Source: Candidatus Margulisiibacteriota bacterium
GTDB taxonomy: Bacteria > Margulisbacteria > WOR-1 > O2-12-FULL-45-9
Direction: 5' to 3'
DNA: 9,002 nt
NCBI GenBank assembly: GCA_028714935.1
Contig: JAQTLJ010000038.1
Location: 1-9,002 of the forward strand
In this document: positions 1 through 6,089 of the stretch, piece by piece
How the letters are laid out: each line of letters opens with the position of its first letter
Position numbering within the stretch: the first letter of the stretch is position 1
Made by a program: the position numbers and the translations under genes
Notes under the pieces: generated by a model
What the model saw: only the letters and a program-made list of their open reading frames with translations
What the model was told of the DNA's origin: nothing
Database searches by the model: none

Positions 1-1687
1 TATTCAGGTATTTAACGAATTCGGCGACCCGGTCAACTTCGGCGATTTCTTTGAATTCCCTTGCCCGCTCAAAAAACTGGGCGATATTTTTCAATCTGTT
101 TTCATTCTCAATGCTCTGCTCCTTGGTCAGCTTCGCCAGATAACCGGACTTTTTCAGAAAATGGTAAAGCACCTCCCCTGTCGTTTTCTTCCTGGCAAAT
201 TCAAGGTAATAGTGAATATCTTCCATTATTTTCTTTACTATCGCCCGACTTTCATCCTTAATATCATCAAGGACACGGAACACGGAACTCGCGGCTCGTG
301 ACTCGCCAAGGTGGGTAAAGACATGGTGTAGCGTCAAGTTCCGCCGGCTGGCAAAAGTGTTCATCTTCTGCAGATCCAGCGCGTTCAGCTGGTAAATCTC
401 CGACAAAGCCAGGGCATAAAGCGAGACAGAATCGGCCGGATCACCGATGACGCGCAGGAAAGAGACCGCCAGCTTCACTTCCGGTAAAACATACAACCCC
501 CCGCCGCCGGAAAACTGGTGCGGGATCCCCAGCAAATTAAGCGCCTGCCGGAACGGCTCAGCATCCGCATTGGCACGCACCAGGACCGCATATTCTTTCA
601 GCGGATGTTTTTTTTCATTAATGATCTGCGCCACCCAGTCAGCTTCGGACGTGACACGGTCAAAATGCTTATGCTCTACCCGTTTGCCGCCTTTGCCCGA
701 AACCGCAGCCAAACTCTTATCGATCTTAGCCTTGACTTCCAGCCGTTCCGGGTCATTGAACCTGATCAGCCGATGGGCGGCATCAAGGATCGATTGTGTC
801 GAACGGTAGTTCTTGGTCAGGACAACTTTTTTGCATTTAGGATAGACTTTCTGGAAACCAAGGATATTGGAGATCGCCGCCCCGCGGAATTTATAGATCG
901 ACTGGTCATCGTCGCCAACCACCGTCAGGTTCGCCTGTTTGCCGGCCAGCAGCTTCAACAATTCAAACTGGGCATAATTCGTGTCCTGAAATTCATCGAC
1001 TAAAATAAATTTATATCTCTCCCGGAATGCCTTAAGGATCGACGGCTGTTCGCGGAAAAGCTTGAGCGTCAAATTCACCTGATCGCCAAAATCCACAAAA
1101 CCGTGTTTCAACTTGAGTGCTTGATATTTTTGATAGACCCTGGCAACTTCGTATTCTTGATCCTCGCCCTTGGCCCATTTCAGGAATTCTTCGGGTCCAA
1201 TATCTTCATCTTTCGCCCGGGAAATAACATTGACCAGCGCTTCAACATGCTTGGTCGGGTCCCCAAGGGACTTATAGTGTTTCAGCGGAAATTCAAAGAT
1301 GTGTTCCCGGAAAAAAATTATTTGCTCCGCCTGGGACAGGACGCGGTAATCCGGGCGCAGGCCAAGCTCGAGCGCGTGATCACGCAGCACCCGGTCGCCA
1401 AAAGCGTGAAAAGTGGAGATCGCCACATCGATGTAGCCGTAGGGGACAAGCAGGTCAACCCTTGATTCCATTTCATCAGCGGCTTTGTCGGTGAAGGTTA
1501 AAGCCAGGATCTCCCCCGGCTTGGCCAGTTTTTTCGCTATCAGCCAAGCGATCCGGCGGGTGATCACGGTGGTCTTGCCGGTCCCTGCCCCGGCAATGAT
1601 CAAAAGAGGACCAAAAGAATGCTGAACAGCTTTTTTCTGCTCGGAATTTAACCCTGTTAAGATATCATTCGTCTGCTGGAGTGGCAC
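1..1687 (-). CDS. uvrD: UvrD/PcrA/Rep-family superfamily 1 DNA helicase, C-terminus beyond the window
   Basis: This is an ATP-dependent 3'-5' DNA helicase of the UvrD/PcrA/Rep family, which acts in nucleotide-excision and mismatch repair and in clearing stalled forks. 562 codons are visible. In order they show Walker A GAGTGKTT (residues 33-40, Lys38), motif Ia ALTFTDKAADEM (62-73), STFHAFG (about 91-97), Walker B/motif II DEFQDTN (231-237), motif III VGDDDQS (257-263) and motif IV NYRS (293-296). The 2B/2A region follows. Motifs V and VI should lie just outside the window, because family members are usually 650-750 residues. I chose GTG at 1687-1685 because the frame upstream offers no better start and it lies 1 nt after the pyrR stop. 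No clear Shine-Dalgarno is visible, so translation is probably coupled to pyrR. The family is certain. Choosing between UvrD, PcrA and Rep would need the missing C-terminus. Confidence 0.93.
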   Translation of the reverse strand, partial: MPLQQTNDILTGLNSEQKKAVQHSFGPLLIIAGAGTGKTTVITRRIAWLIAKKLAKPGEILALTFTDKAADEMESRVDLLVPYGYIDVAISTFHAFGDRVLRDHALELGLRPDYRVLSQAEQIIFFREHIFEFPLKHYKSLGDPTKHVEALVNVISRAKDEDIGPEEFLKWAKGEDQEYEVARVYQKYQALKLKHGFVDFGDQVNLTLKLFREQPSILKAFRERYKFILVDEFQDTNYAQFELLKLLAGKQANLTVVGDDDQSIYKFRGAAISNILGFQKVYPKCKKVVLTKNYRSTQSILDAAHRLIRFNDPERLEVKAKIDKSLAAVSGKGGKRVEHKHFDRVTSEADWVAQIINEKKHPLKEYAVLVRANADAEPFRQALNLLGIPHQFSGGGGLYVLPEVKLAVSFLRVIGDPADSVSLYALALSEIYQLNALDLQKMNTFASRRNLTLHHVFTHLGESRAASSVFRVLDDIKDESRAIVKKIMEDIHYYLEFARKKTTGEVLYHFLKKSGYLAKLTKEQSIENENRLKNIAQFFERAREFKEIAEVDRVAEFVKYLN

Positions 1688-1688
1688 T

Positions 1689-2252
1689 TCACTTGATTAT
1701 GACCCGGTCTACCCCGTCCACCTCAAAAACTTCAACTTTGACTTCTTCTTTTTTCGAAGTCGGAATTACTTTGCCGGTAAAATCGGGATGGATGGGCAAT
1801 TCGCGATGGCCGCGGTCAACCAGCGCCGCCATTTGTATCTTCGAGGCCCGGCCGTAATCTTTTAATCCGTCCATCGCCGCCCGGGCAGTTCTGCCGGCAA
1901 AGATCACATCGTCAACTAAAACAACGACCTTATCGGTGACCGTAAAAGGAATGTCCGATTTCCTGACTTCAATGTACTGCCCCTTCTGGGTCAGGTCATC
2001 GCGGTACAAGGAAACGTCCAATGACCCGACCTGGACTTTATTCCCTTCTTCTTTCTCGATTATCTCGGCCAGGCGCCGGGCCAGCGGCAACCCGCGCTGG
2101 ATAACGCCAACAAGAATAATATTATCGACCCCTTTATTAGCTTCAATGATCTGATTGGCGATCCGGCGCAACGCCCGGTTCATCTCCACTTCGTCCATCA
2201 CTACTTTAACGCCCGCTTCCATTTTCGGTTTTTGACTTTTAGCCTTTGGCAT
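1689..2252 (-). CDS. pyrR: Bifunctional pyrimidine operon regulator PyrR / uracil phosphoribosyltransferase
   Basis: PyrR proteins convert uracil plus PRPP to UMP. In many bacteria they also bind pyr leader RNA in response to UMP/UTP and cause attenuation. The 187-residue product aligns by eye along its whole length with Bacillus PyrR (about 180 residues). It has the type-I phosphoribosyltransferase PRPP loop VVVLVDDVIFAGRT (109-122), the PyrR-typical LYRDDL (82-87) and DRGHRELPI (146-154), and the IPTSK segment (163-167). A lysine-rich extension of about 12 residues precedes the conserved core. The ATG is supported by a strong GGAGGG site 7 nt upstream, so the extension is probably real; Met11 is the alternative start. 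The gene lies 20 nt after the hexomutase and 1 nt before the helicase, in one operon. No pyrimidine biosynthesis gene or obvious PyrR-binding leader is in the window, so which role it plays here is open. Confidence 0.95.
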   Translation of the reverse strand: MPKAKSQKPKMEAGVKVVMDEVEMNRALRRIANQIIEANKGVDNIILVGVIQRGLPLARRLAEIIEKEEGNKVQVGSLDVSLYRDDLTQKGQYIEVRKSDIPFTVTDKVVVLVDDVIFAGRTARAAMDGLKDYGRASKIQMAALVDRGHRELPIHPDFTGKVIPTSKKEEVKVEVFEVDGVDRVIIK

Positions 2253-2259
2253 GTTTGTT

Positions 2260-2265
2260 CCCTCC
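2260..2265 (-). promoter_or_regulatory. Ribosome binding site of pyrR
   Basis: GGAGGG on the minus strand lies 7 nt before the ATG at 2252. It is close to a full anti-Shine-Dalgarno match and decides in favour of the longer N-terminus over Met11. Confidence 0.75.
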
Positions 2266-2272
2266 GTTCTTA

Positions 2273-3658
2273 TTATATCAGGTTTTTGACCGCATCCAAA
2301 ATAATTGCCAGTTTTTCCTGCTTATCGGATTCGGCATAGATCCGCACTAATGGCTCTGTCCCCGAAGGCCGCGCCAGTACCCAGCTGCCGTCAGCCAGGA
2401 TCAGCTTAACTCCGTCAAGCGTATTAACGCTCTTGATCTTTAATCCTGCCAGCTCAACCGGCGTTTCTTTAGCCAGCTTTTCTATGAATCGGTCCTTAGC
2501 CGCTGCCGCCATTTCCAGATTGACCCTGGCCGTAAAAACATCGCCGACTTTGCTGACCAGCTCCCGCCAGATCTCGGACAGGGGTTTCTTACGTTTGGCG
2601 ATCATTTCCACGATCAGTAAATTCGCCAGCAACCCATCCTTTTCGGGAATGTGCCCTTTGATCGAGAAACCCCCGCTCTCCTCCCCGCCAATTATGATCT
2701 CCTCCTTCATCATGTGCTCAGCAGTATATTTAAACCCTACCGGCGTTTCATAAATTTTTATTTTATGCCTGTCGGCGATCCTGTCGATCAGATGCGTCGT
2801 GGCCACCGACCTGACAACCGCGCCGGTAAAACCCCGGTCGGAAACCAGATAATCAAAGACCAAAGCAATAACCTGATTGGCGCTGTAAAATTCGCCTTTT
2901 TCATTGACCACGCCGAAGCGGTCGGCATCTCCGTCGTTGGCCAAGCCGACCCTGGCAGATAAGCTCACAACTCTCTGCTTCAATTCTCCTAGAAATTCAT
3001 CAGTTGGCTCCGGGTTCCCGCCGCCAAAGAGAACGTCCCTTTCCCCGCGGATCATTTCAACTTCACAGCCCAAATCTTGTAATAGCCTGTCCATATAACC
3101 GCGTCCTGCCCCGTGCATCGGGTCATAAACAACTTTAAGTCCCGCGCTGCGGATCATTTCCGCATCAATAAAAGAGCCGATATACTTTATGTAACGCTCG
3201 CGCGGCTCAAAACGTTCGATCTGCCCTTTTTTGTTGGCTTTAGGCAAGGCGATCTCTTTATTGGAATTCTCCTCCAGCTCAGAAGTTATTGCTTCATTAG
3301 CCGGCCCGGCATAATCGGGAATGAATTTAATGCCGCAATACTGCGCCGGGTTGTGGGAAGCGGTCAGCATGACCGCCCCGGCCGCCTTTTTATCCCTGAC
3401 TTCCCAGGCTACGATCGGTGTCGGGGTATCGCGTTCGGTGAAAAAACAGTCGATCCCGGCTTCTTCCATCACCCTGGCGACTTCTTCGGCAAATTTGTCC
3501 GCTAAAAAACGGGGATCGTAACTGATAATTACTGGTTTATTGTGGAATTTATGTGTAATTAAATGAAGGGCGATCGCTTTGGCAACTTTGCGGACGTTGG
3601 CAAAAGTGAATTGGTCCGAGATCACCGCCCGCCACCCGTCAGTTCCAAATTTTATCAT
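2273..3658 (-). CDS. Phosphoglucomutase/phosphomannomutase family protein (alpha-D-phosphohexomutase)
   Basis: This cytosolic enzyme interconverts hexose-1-phosphate and hexose-6-phosphate through a phosphoserine intermediate and a bisphosphorylated sugar. The 461 residues match the family's usual 450-470. All four signature loops are present: catalytic serine loop TASHNP (99-104, phospho-Ser101), Mg-binding DGDADRF (242-248), sugar-specificity loop GEESGG (325-330) and phosphate-binding loop RPSGTEP (430-436). The GEESGG form suits the PGM/PMM-like subgroup better than GlmM, whose loop is usually GEQSGH. Glucose versus mannose preference cannot be settled from sequence. It is the first gene of a minus-strand operon with pyrR and the helicase. 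There is no Shine-Dalgarno. A TATAAT box ends only 8 nt before the ATG, so the mRNA is probably leaderless. Confidence 0.95.
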   Translation of the reverse strand: MIKFGTDGWRAVISDQFTFANVRKVAKAIALHLITHKFHNKPVIISYDPRFLADKFAEEVARVMEEAGIDCFFTERDTPTPIVAWEVRDKKAAGAVMLTASHNPAQYCGIKFIPDYAGPANEAITSELEENSNKEIALPKANKKGQIERFEPRERYIKYIGSFIDAEMIRSAGLKVVYDPMHGAGRGYMDRLLQDLGCEVEMIRGERDVLFGGGNPEPTDEFLGELKQRVVSLSARVGLANDGDADRFGVVNEKGEFYSANQVIALVFDYLVSDRGFTGAVVRSVATTHLIDRIADRHKIKIYETPVGFKYTAEHMMKEEIIIGGEESGGFSIKGHIPEKDGLLANLLIVEMIAKRKKPLSEIWRELVSKVGDVFTARVNLEMAAAAKDRFIEKLAKETPVELAGLKIKSVNTLDGVKLILADGSWVLARPSGTEPLVRIYAESDKQEKLAIILDAVKNLI

Positions 3659-3662
3659 GGTA

Positions 3663-3671
3663 TGATATTAT
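3663..3671 (+). promoter_or_regulatory. Extended -10 promoter of the tRNA cluster
   Basis: TGATATTAT (TG-n-TATTAT) lies 15 nt before the first base of tRNA-Arg, giving an expected leader of about 9 nt. The -35 region falls inside the hexomutase coding sequence and is poor (TTCCAA at 3643-3648). It shares its bases with the divergent -10 element on the other strand: positions 3663-3675 form the perfect palindrome TGATAT-T-ATATCA. Confidence 0.45.
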
Positions 3672-3675
3672 ATCA
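3667..3675 (-). promoter_or_regulatory. Extended -10 promoter of the hexomutase-pyrR-uvrD operon
   Basis: The minus strand reads TGATATAAT, a perfect extended -10 element (TG-n-TATAAT). No convincing -35 hexamer lies 16-18 nt upstream, which is inside the tRNA-Arg gene; extended -10 promoters can work without one. The hexamer ends 8 nt before the ATG, so the expected start of transcription falls within about 2 nt of the start codon. This implies a leaderless transcript. The element overlaps the opposing promoter within a palindrome. Confidence 0.6.
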
Positions 3676-3686
3676 CACTGAATCGG

Positions 3687-3759
3687 GCGCCAGTAGCTCA
3701 ATGGATAGAGTACTTCCCTGCGAAGGAAGGGGTTGCAGGTTCAATTCCTGTCTGGCGCA
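3687..3759 (+). tRNA. tRNA-Arg (anticodon GCG)
   Basis: A complete cloverleaf can be drawn. The acceptor stem GCGCCAG/CTGGCGC is fully paired. The D-arm is GCTC...GAGT, and its loop contains the arginine identity base A20 after GG. The anticodon stem is CTTCC/GGAAG with loop CTGCGAA and anticodon GCG at 3720-3722. The T-arm is GCAGG/CCTGT with loop TTCAATT, and the discriminator is A. The 3' CCA is not encoded. It reads CGC and CGU. Bacteria normally decode these with tRNA-Arg(ACG), deaminated to inosine, so GCG is notable. It is the first gene of a three-tRNA cluster, 5 nt before tRNA-Ser(GGA). Confidence 0.93.
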
Positions 3760-3764
3760 ATTGT

Positions 3765-3851
3765 GGAAGGGTGTCCGAGCGGCTTAAGGAGCACGCCTGG
3801 AGAGCGTGTATACTGGAAACAGTATCGTGGGTTCAAATCCCACCCCTTCCG
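3765..3851 (+). tRNA. tRNA-Ser (anticodon GGA)
   Basis: The acceptor stem GGAAGGG/CCCTTCC is perfect. The D-stem is the short TCC/GGA typical of tRNA-Ser. The anticodon stem CACGC/GCGTG carries loop CTGGAGA, with anticodon GGA at 3799-3801. The long variable arm ATACTG-GAAA-CAGTAT (3810-3825) marks a class II tRNA. The T-arm is GTGGG/CCCAC, and the discriminator G is usual for serine. It reads UCC and UCU. No CCA is encoded. Confidence 0.96.
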
Positions 3852-3866
3852 TGCCTTATTTTTGAG

Positions 3867-3890
3867 GTTGGATGTTTGAAGTTGGACGTT
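3867..3890 (+). repeat. Short direct repeat GTTGGAYGTT between the two tRNA-Ser genes
   Basis: The 46-nt spacer between the serine tRNAs holds GTTGGATGTT (3867-3876) and GTTGGACGTT (3881-3890), two 10-mers with one difference in a 14-nt register. Similar GTTGGA-rich motifs recur between genes in many uncultured-bacterium genomes, which is a recollection I have not checked. No function is visible. Confidence 0.5.
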
Positions 3891-3897
3891 GTTTAGT

Positions 3898-3985
3898 GGA
3901 GGAGTACCCAAGTGGTTCAAGGGGGCGGTTTGCTAAACCGTTAGTGGGCGAAAGCCCAGCGTGGGTTCAAATCCCACCTCCTCCG
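3898..3985 (+). tRNA. tRNA-Ser (anticodon GCT)
   Basis: The acceptor stem GGAGGAG/CTCCTCC is perfect. The anticodon stem GCGGT/ACCGT has one terminal G-T pair and loop TTGCTAA, giving anticodon GCT at 3932-3934. The long variable arm contains GGGC-GAAA-GCCC. The T-arm is GTGGG/CCCAC, and the discriminator is G. It reads AGC and AGU. No CCA is encoded. It is the last of the three tRNAs; the inverted repeat of the accessory segment begins 9 nt after its 3' end. Confidence 0.95.
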
Positions 3986-3993
3986 ATTACGTC

Positions 3994-4026
3994 TTGAGTA
4001 CTTAGTTTGAGTAGTTAGTATTTAGT
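3994..4026 (+). repeat. Left copy of the 33-bp inverted repeat
   Basis: It is built of two GAGTA-S-TTAGT units (3996-4006 and 4009-4019) followed by ATTTAGT. The reverse complement of 6090-6122 aligns to it without gaps, with four mismatches. It begins 9 nt after tRNA-Ser(GCT). Confidence 0.7.
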
Positions 4027-4067
4027 CGGCTTAGGTTCACGCCTTAAAACTAACTACTAATTACTCA
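4008..4067 (+). repeat. Long stem-loop at the left end of the accessory segment
   Basis: Positions 4008-4026 pair with 4049-4067: 17 Watson-Crick pairs, one G-T and one T-C mismatch. The 22-nt loop holds a further GGC/GCC pairing. No T-run follows, so it is not a standard intrinsic terminator, although it could still end or stabilise transcripts leaving the tRNA cluster. A further partial repeat unit (ACTAACTACT) lies at 4075-4084. Confidence 0.6.
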
Positions 4068-4115
4068 CACTCATACTAACTACTGCGATAGCTATAGCGC
4101 GAAAAGGAAAGCCAA

Positions 4116-4466
4116 ATGACATTTGATTTTGAAAAACTAAGCGTCTATCAAAAAGCCCGCTTAGCCCGAAAGGAGCTTTACGCCGCTTTGGCTAAAGAGC
4201 AACGTTTAGATCGTGTCACTGCCGACCAGCTAAGACGCGCTTCTTTAAGCGTTATTTTAAACATTGCAGAGGGCACTGGGAAAGCCTCTAAAGCAGATAA
4301 AAAGAACTTCTATACTGTTGCGCGTGGTTCCATATACGAAACAGTCGCAATCCTGGACATTTTGTTGGATGATGGAATTCTAACCCAGGAATCTCACCAG
4401 ACCCTCTACTCTCTTTTTGAAGAGATCTCCAAAATGCTCCTGGGGCTGATCAAGTCGTTGAGCTGA
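4116..4466 (+). CDS. Four-helix-bundle protein, S23 / 23S rRNA intervening-sequence family
   Basis: The 116-residue product is a typical member of the S23-type four-helix-bundle family, first described from open reading frames in intervening sequences of bacterial 23S rRNA and related in fold to Avd of diversity-generating retroelements. Hallmarks visible are FEKLSVYQKA near the N-terminus, QLRRASLSVILNIAEGTG (about 38-55), the following ARGSIYETV segment (about 69-77) and the closing EEISKMLLGLIKSL. There are no catalytic residues, signal peptide or membrane segment. The biochemical role is unknown; members form basic oligomers thought to bind nucleic acid. The ATG follows AAGGA with a 7-nt spacer. 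The gene stands alone just inside a stem-loop of repeats, next to tRNA genes rather than within an rRNA gene. Confidence 0.9.
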   Translation: MTFDFEKLSVYQKARLARKELYAALAKEQRLDRVTADQLRRASLSVILNIAEGTGKASKADKKNFYTVARGSIYETVAILDILLDDGILTQESHQTLYSLFEEISKMLLGLIKSLS

Positions 4467-4474
4467 TTTTCACA

Positions 4475-4501
4475 TTGATTTAAACTCCTCTCTCCTATAA
4501 A
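4475..4501 (+). promoter_or_regulatory. Possible promoter of the 479-residue orphan gene
   Basis: TTGATT (4475-4480), a 15-nt spacer and TATAAA (4496-4501) lie in the 100-nt gap after the four-helix-bundle gene. The spacer is short for a sigma-70 promoter, so this is tentative. The rest of the gap is AT-rich and shows no hairpin terminator. Confidence 0.3.
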
Positions 4502-4566
4502 AAAACTGAAATTATCGCTCATTTTTAACAATAAATACATGGAAATCCCCATTAGAGGAGAATAAA

Positions 4567-6006
4567 ATGCAATTAGGATTAAATCGGGTCAGCATGGTTA
4601 ATGGCGCCAGACGCCTGGCTGCCCGTTTATCGATCGCCCTGGCGGCCGCGAGCTGTGGCCCGTCCACTCCATTATTTAAAGCTGGGCTTCAACCCGAAAT
4701 AAGTTATTATGGGGAGAGAGTTATAATTTCCGGTACAAGAGATCAAATATTGAAACGCTTATTTGAAAATCCAGCGGCATATTTTCAGACCGGGACAGTG
4801 AGAAGTGAAGAATTAGGCGGTGACATTAAAGGTTTTGCTGGGCATTTAGCAAGTGATCTGACAATTAATTTGTCGCCTGATGCTACAAGCCTGACCTTTA
4901 AAGAAGGAACTCGTTTTCTTTTCTCCGGAGAGCCGGGGCCATCAAATGATATGATTTTTTGCGATGGATGCGAAATCAATGGCATATTAGCCCGGGAAGC
5001 CCAATTTACTATTGCTGATATAAAGATAGTTGTAAAAGCCGGGGAGCAAATAAGCATATATGATGATGGGATCAATTTACCTTTAGATAAAGAAACAAAT
5101 TTTATGCTCAACGGCCAAAAGATAACCTTCCGGGCTGGGTTTTTAACCTGGAAATATAATGATCCTATTGTGGGGAGGTTAGCTCGTGACACCGAATTTA
5201 TATTAAATGGAAATAAAATAGTCTTTTCAGGCGGTACTGCAGATAAATCCTTTCTTTTTAAAATTCGGAGCAAGGGCATTCCGGCAGAAGGTACCCTTGT
5301 CAGGGATACCGAGATCGACGGGATGCTATATGCCGGGGCAGAGGGCAGACTGGATCCTGGGGAGGGAGAGGATCCAATATATAGTTCAATAAGGCTTAAT
5401 TCTTTCGGTCGGGTCGAAGAAGGAATTTTGGCCCGGGCAATCACTGAAGAAGGGGTCACATTATTACCGGGAGAACGAATATGCCATACTGGGGGCGGGA
5501 CTCTCTCATATCAGCATCCTCTTTTCCCGGATAAGAAGCTTACGGTACCTCTAATGTGTCATGAGAAAAGGCATACCGATCGAGGGTATACATTTGCCGG
5601 AGGCATTCTGATGGCAGGAATAAAGCTTCCGGTTGCGGCGTTTATGGATTGTTATCCCAGCCTGGCGGGCAAAGTAGAAGATTACGCCTCTTATCTTCCC
5701 CCGCTCAAAATAAAACGCGGCAAAAAATTGGATCGTATAAATATTGTTGACATTCTAGATATTCTTCGGCAACACCAAGATTTAAATATTCCACCCAATG
5801 CCGTCAAAATCTTTTTCGACGAAGAGGAAAATCCGCGTAAAATAGAATTTCATAAAGACGTAAAGATCAATCAAGAAATTACTATTGCTTCAGGCCAATC
5901 AATCTCTTTGGACATCACCGTAATTCCCGCTATTTTCCGGGGGATGGTCACATCAACAATCGTTGACCTGCTGTCCCAAGCGAACCCGGGATTGGTTGCA
6001 TTTTAG
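4567..6006 (+). CDS. Hypothetical repetitive, probably exported protein of unknown function
   Basis: I do not recognise this 479-residue protein. The ATG has a strong GAGGAG site 6 nt upstream. The N-terminus has arginines (15, 16, 20) and a short hydrophobic stretch ending in LAAASC (25-30). This could be a lipoprotein signal with Cys30 as the modified residue, although position -3 is Ala rather than Leu. A G-x-L-[AV]-R-[DE]-like motif recurs at residues 139, 203, 242 and 286, with weaker copies at 92 (GHLASD) and 345. Between them recur stretches such as NFMLNGQKITF (178-188) and EFILNGNKIVF (210-220). This suggests repeats of roughly 40-60 residues, rich in beta strands, as in surface or envelope proteins. 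No catalytic motif is evident. The C-terminal 100 residues lack the repeat. AGA, ATA and TTA codons are commoner than in the neighbouring activases. Confidence 0.8.
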   Translation: MQLGLNRVSMVNGARRLAARLSIALAAASCGPSTPLFKAGLQPEISYYGERVIISGTRDQILKRLFENPAAYFQTGTVRSEELGGDIKGFAGHLASDLTINLSPDATSLTFKEGTRFLFSGEPGPSNDMIFCDGCEINGILAREAQFTIADIKIVVKAGEQISIYDDGINLPLDKETNFMLNGQKITFRAGFLTWKYNDPIVGRLARDTEFILNGNKIVFSGGTADKSFLFKIRSKGIPAEGTLVRDTEIDGMLYAGAEGRLDPGEGEDPIYSSIRLNSFGRVEEGILARAITEEGVTLLPGERICHTGGGTLSYQHPLFPDKKLTVPLMCHEKRHTDRGYTFAGGILMAGIKLPVAAFMDCYPSLAGKVEDYASYLPPLKIKRGKKLDRINIVDILDILRQHQDLNIPPNAVKIFFDEEENPRKIEFHKDVKINQEITIASGQSISLDITVIPAIFRGMVTSTIVDLLSQANPGLVAF

Positions 6007-6018
6007 CGCGTTTGTTTT

Positions 6019-6047
6019 TTGCCTTATCCGCATATTTTTTGTATAAT
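6019..6047 (+). promoter_or_regulatory. Sigma-70-type promoter for the activase genes
   Basis: TTGCCT (6019-6024), a 17-nt spacer and a perfect TATAAT (6042-6047) point towards the activases. Transcription would start near 6054, giving a leader of about 70 nt that consists largely of the ACTAATTACT-type repeat. The promoter lies inside the inverted-repeat-bounded segment. No hairpin terminator of the upstream gene is visible. Confidence 0.6.
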
Positions 6048-6089
6048 TAGGCAATCAGGGAAATTCTGGGTTTTAGTCTTTAACTAATT

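Noticed and set aside
447..1465. Plus-strand open frames across the left end (447-809, 518-1003, 1103-1465)
   Set aside because: They lie antisense to the helicase, whose motifs I to IV are intact in one continuous minus-strand frame. Their translations show no family features and have no ribosome sites.
3898..4026. tRNA-Ser(GCT) as an integrase attachment site
   Set aside because: No copy of the tRNA 3' end is seen near 6122 or elsewhere in the window, and there is no integrase gene.
4008..4067. Intrinsic terminator of the tRNA cluster
   Set aside because: The stem is AT-rich and is not followed by a T-run, so it does not meet the usual pattern.
3996..4084. CRISPR array
   Set aside because: The repeat units are 10-13 bp, irregular, in both orientations, and have no uniform spacers or cas genes nearby.
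4785..5459. 224-residue minus-strand open frame
   Set aside because: It is antisense to the repetitive orphan gene. The plus-strand frame is twice as long, has a strong Shine-Dalgarno and a signal-like N-terminus, and the minus-strand translation shows no recognisable domain.
4116..6006. Diversity-generating retroelement (four-helix-bundle Avd plus variable protein)
   Set aside because: Avd is related in fold, but there is no reverse transcriptase, no template/variable repeat pair and no C-type-lectin-like target. The small protein has standard S23-family motifs.
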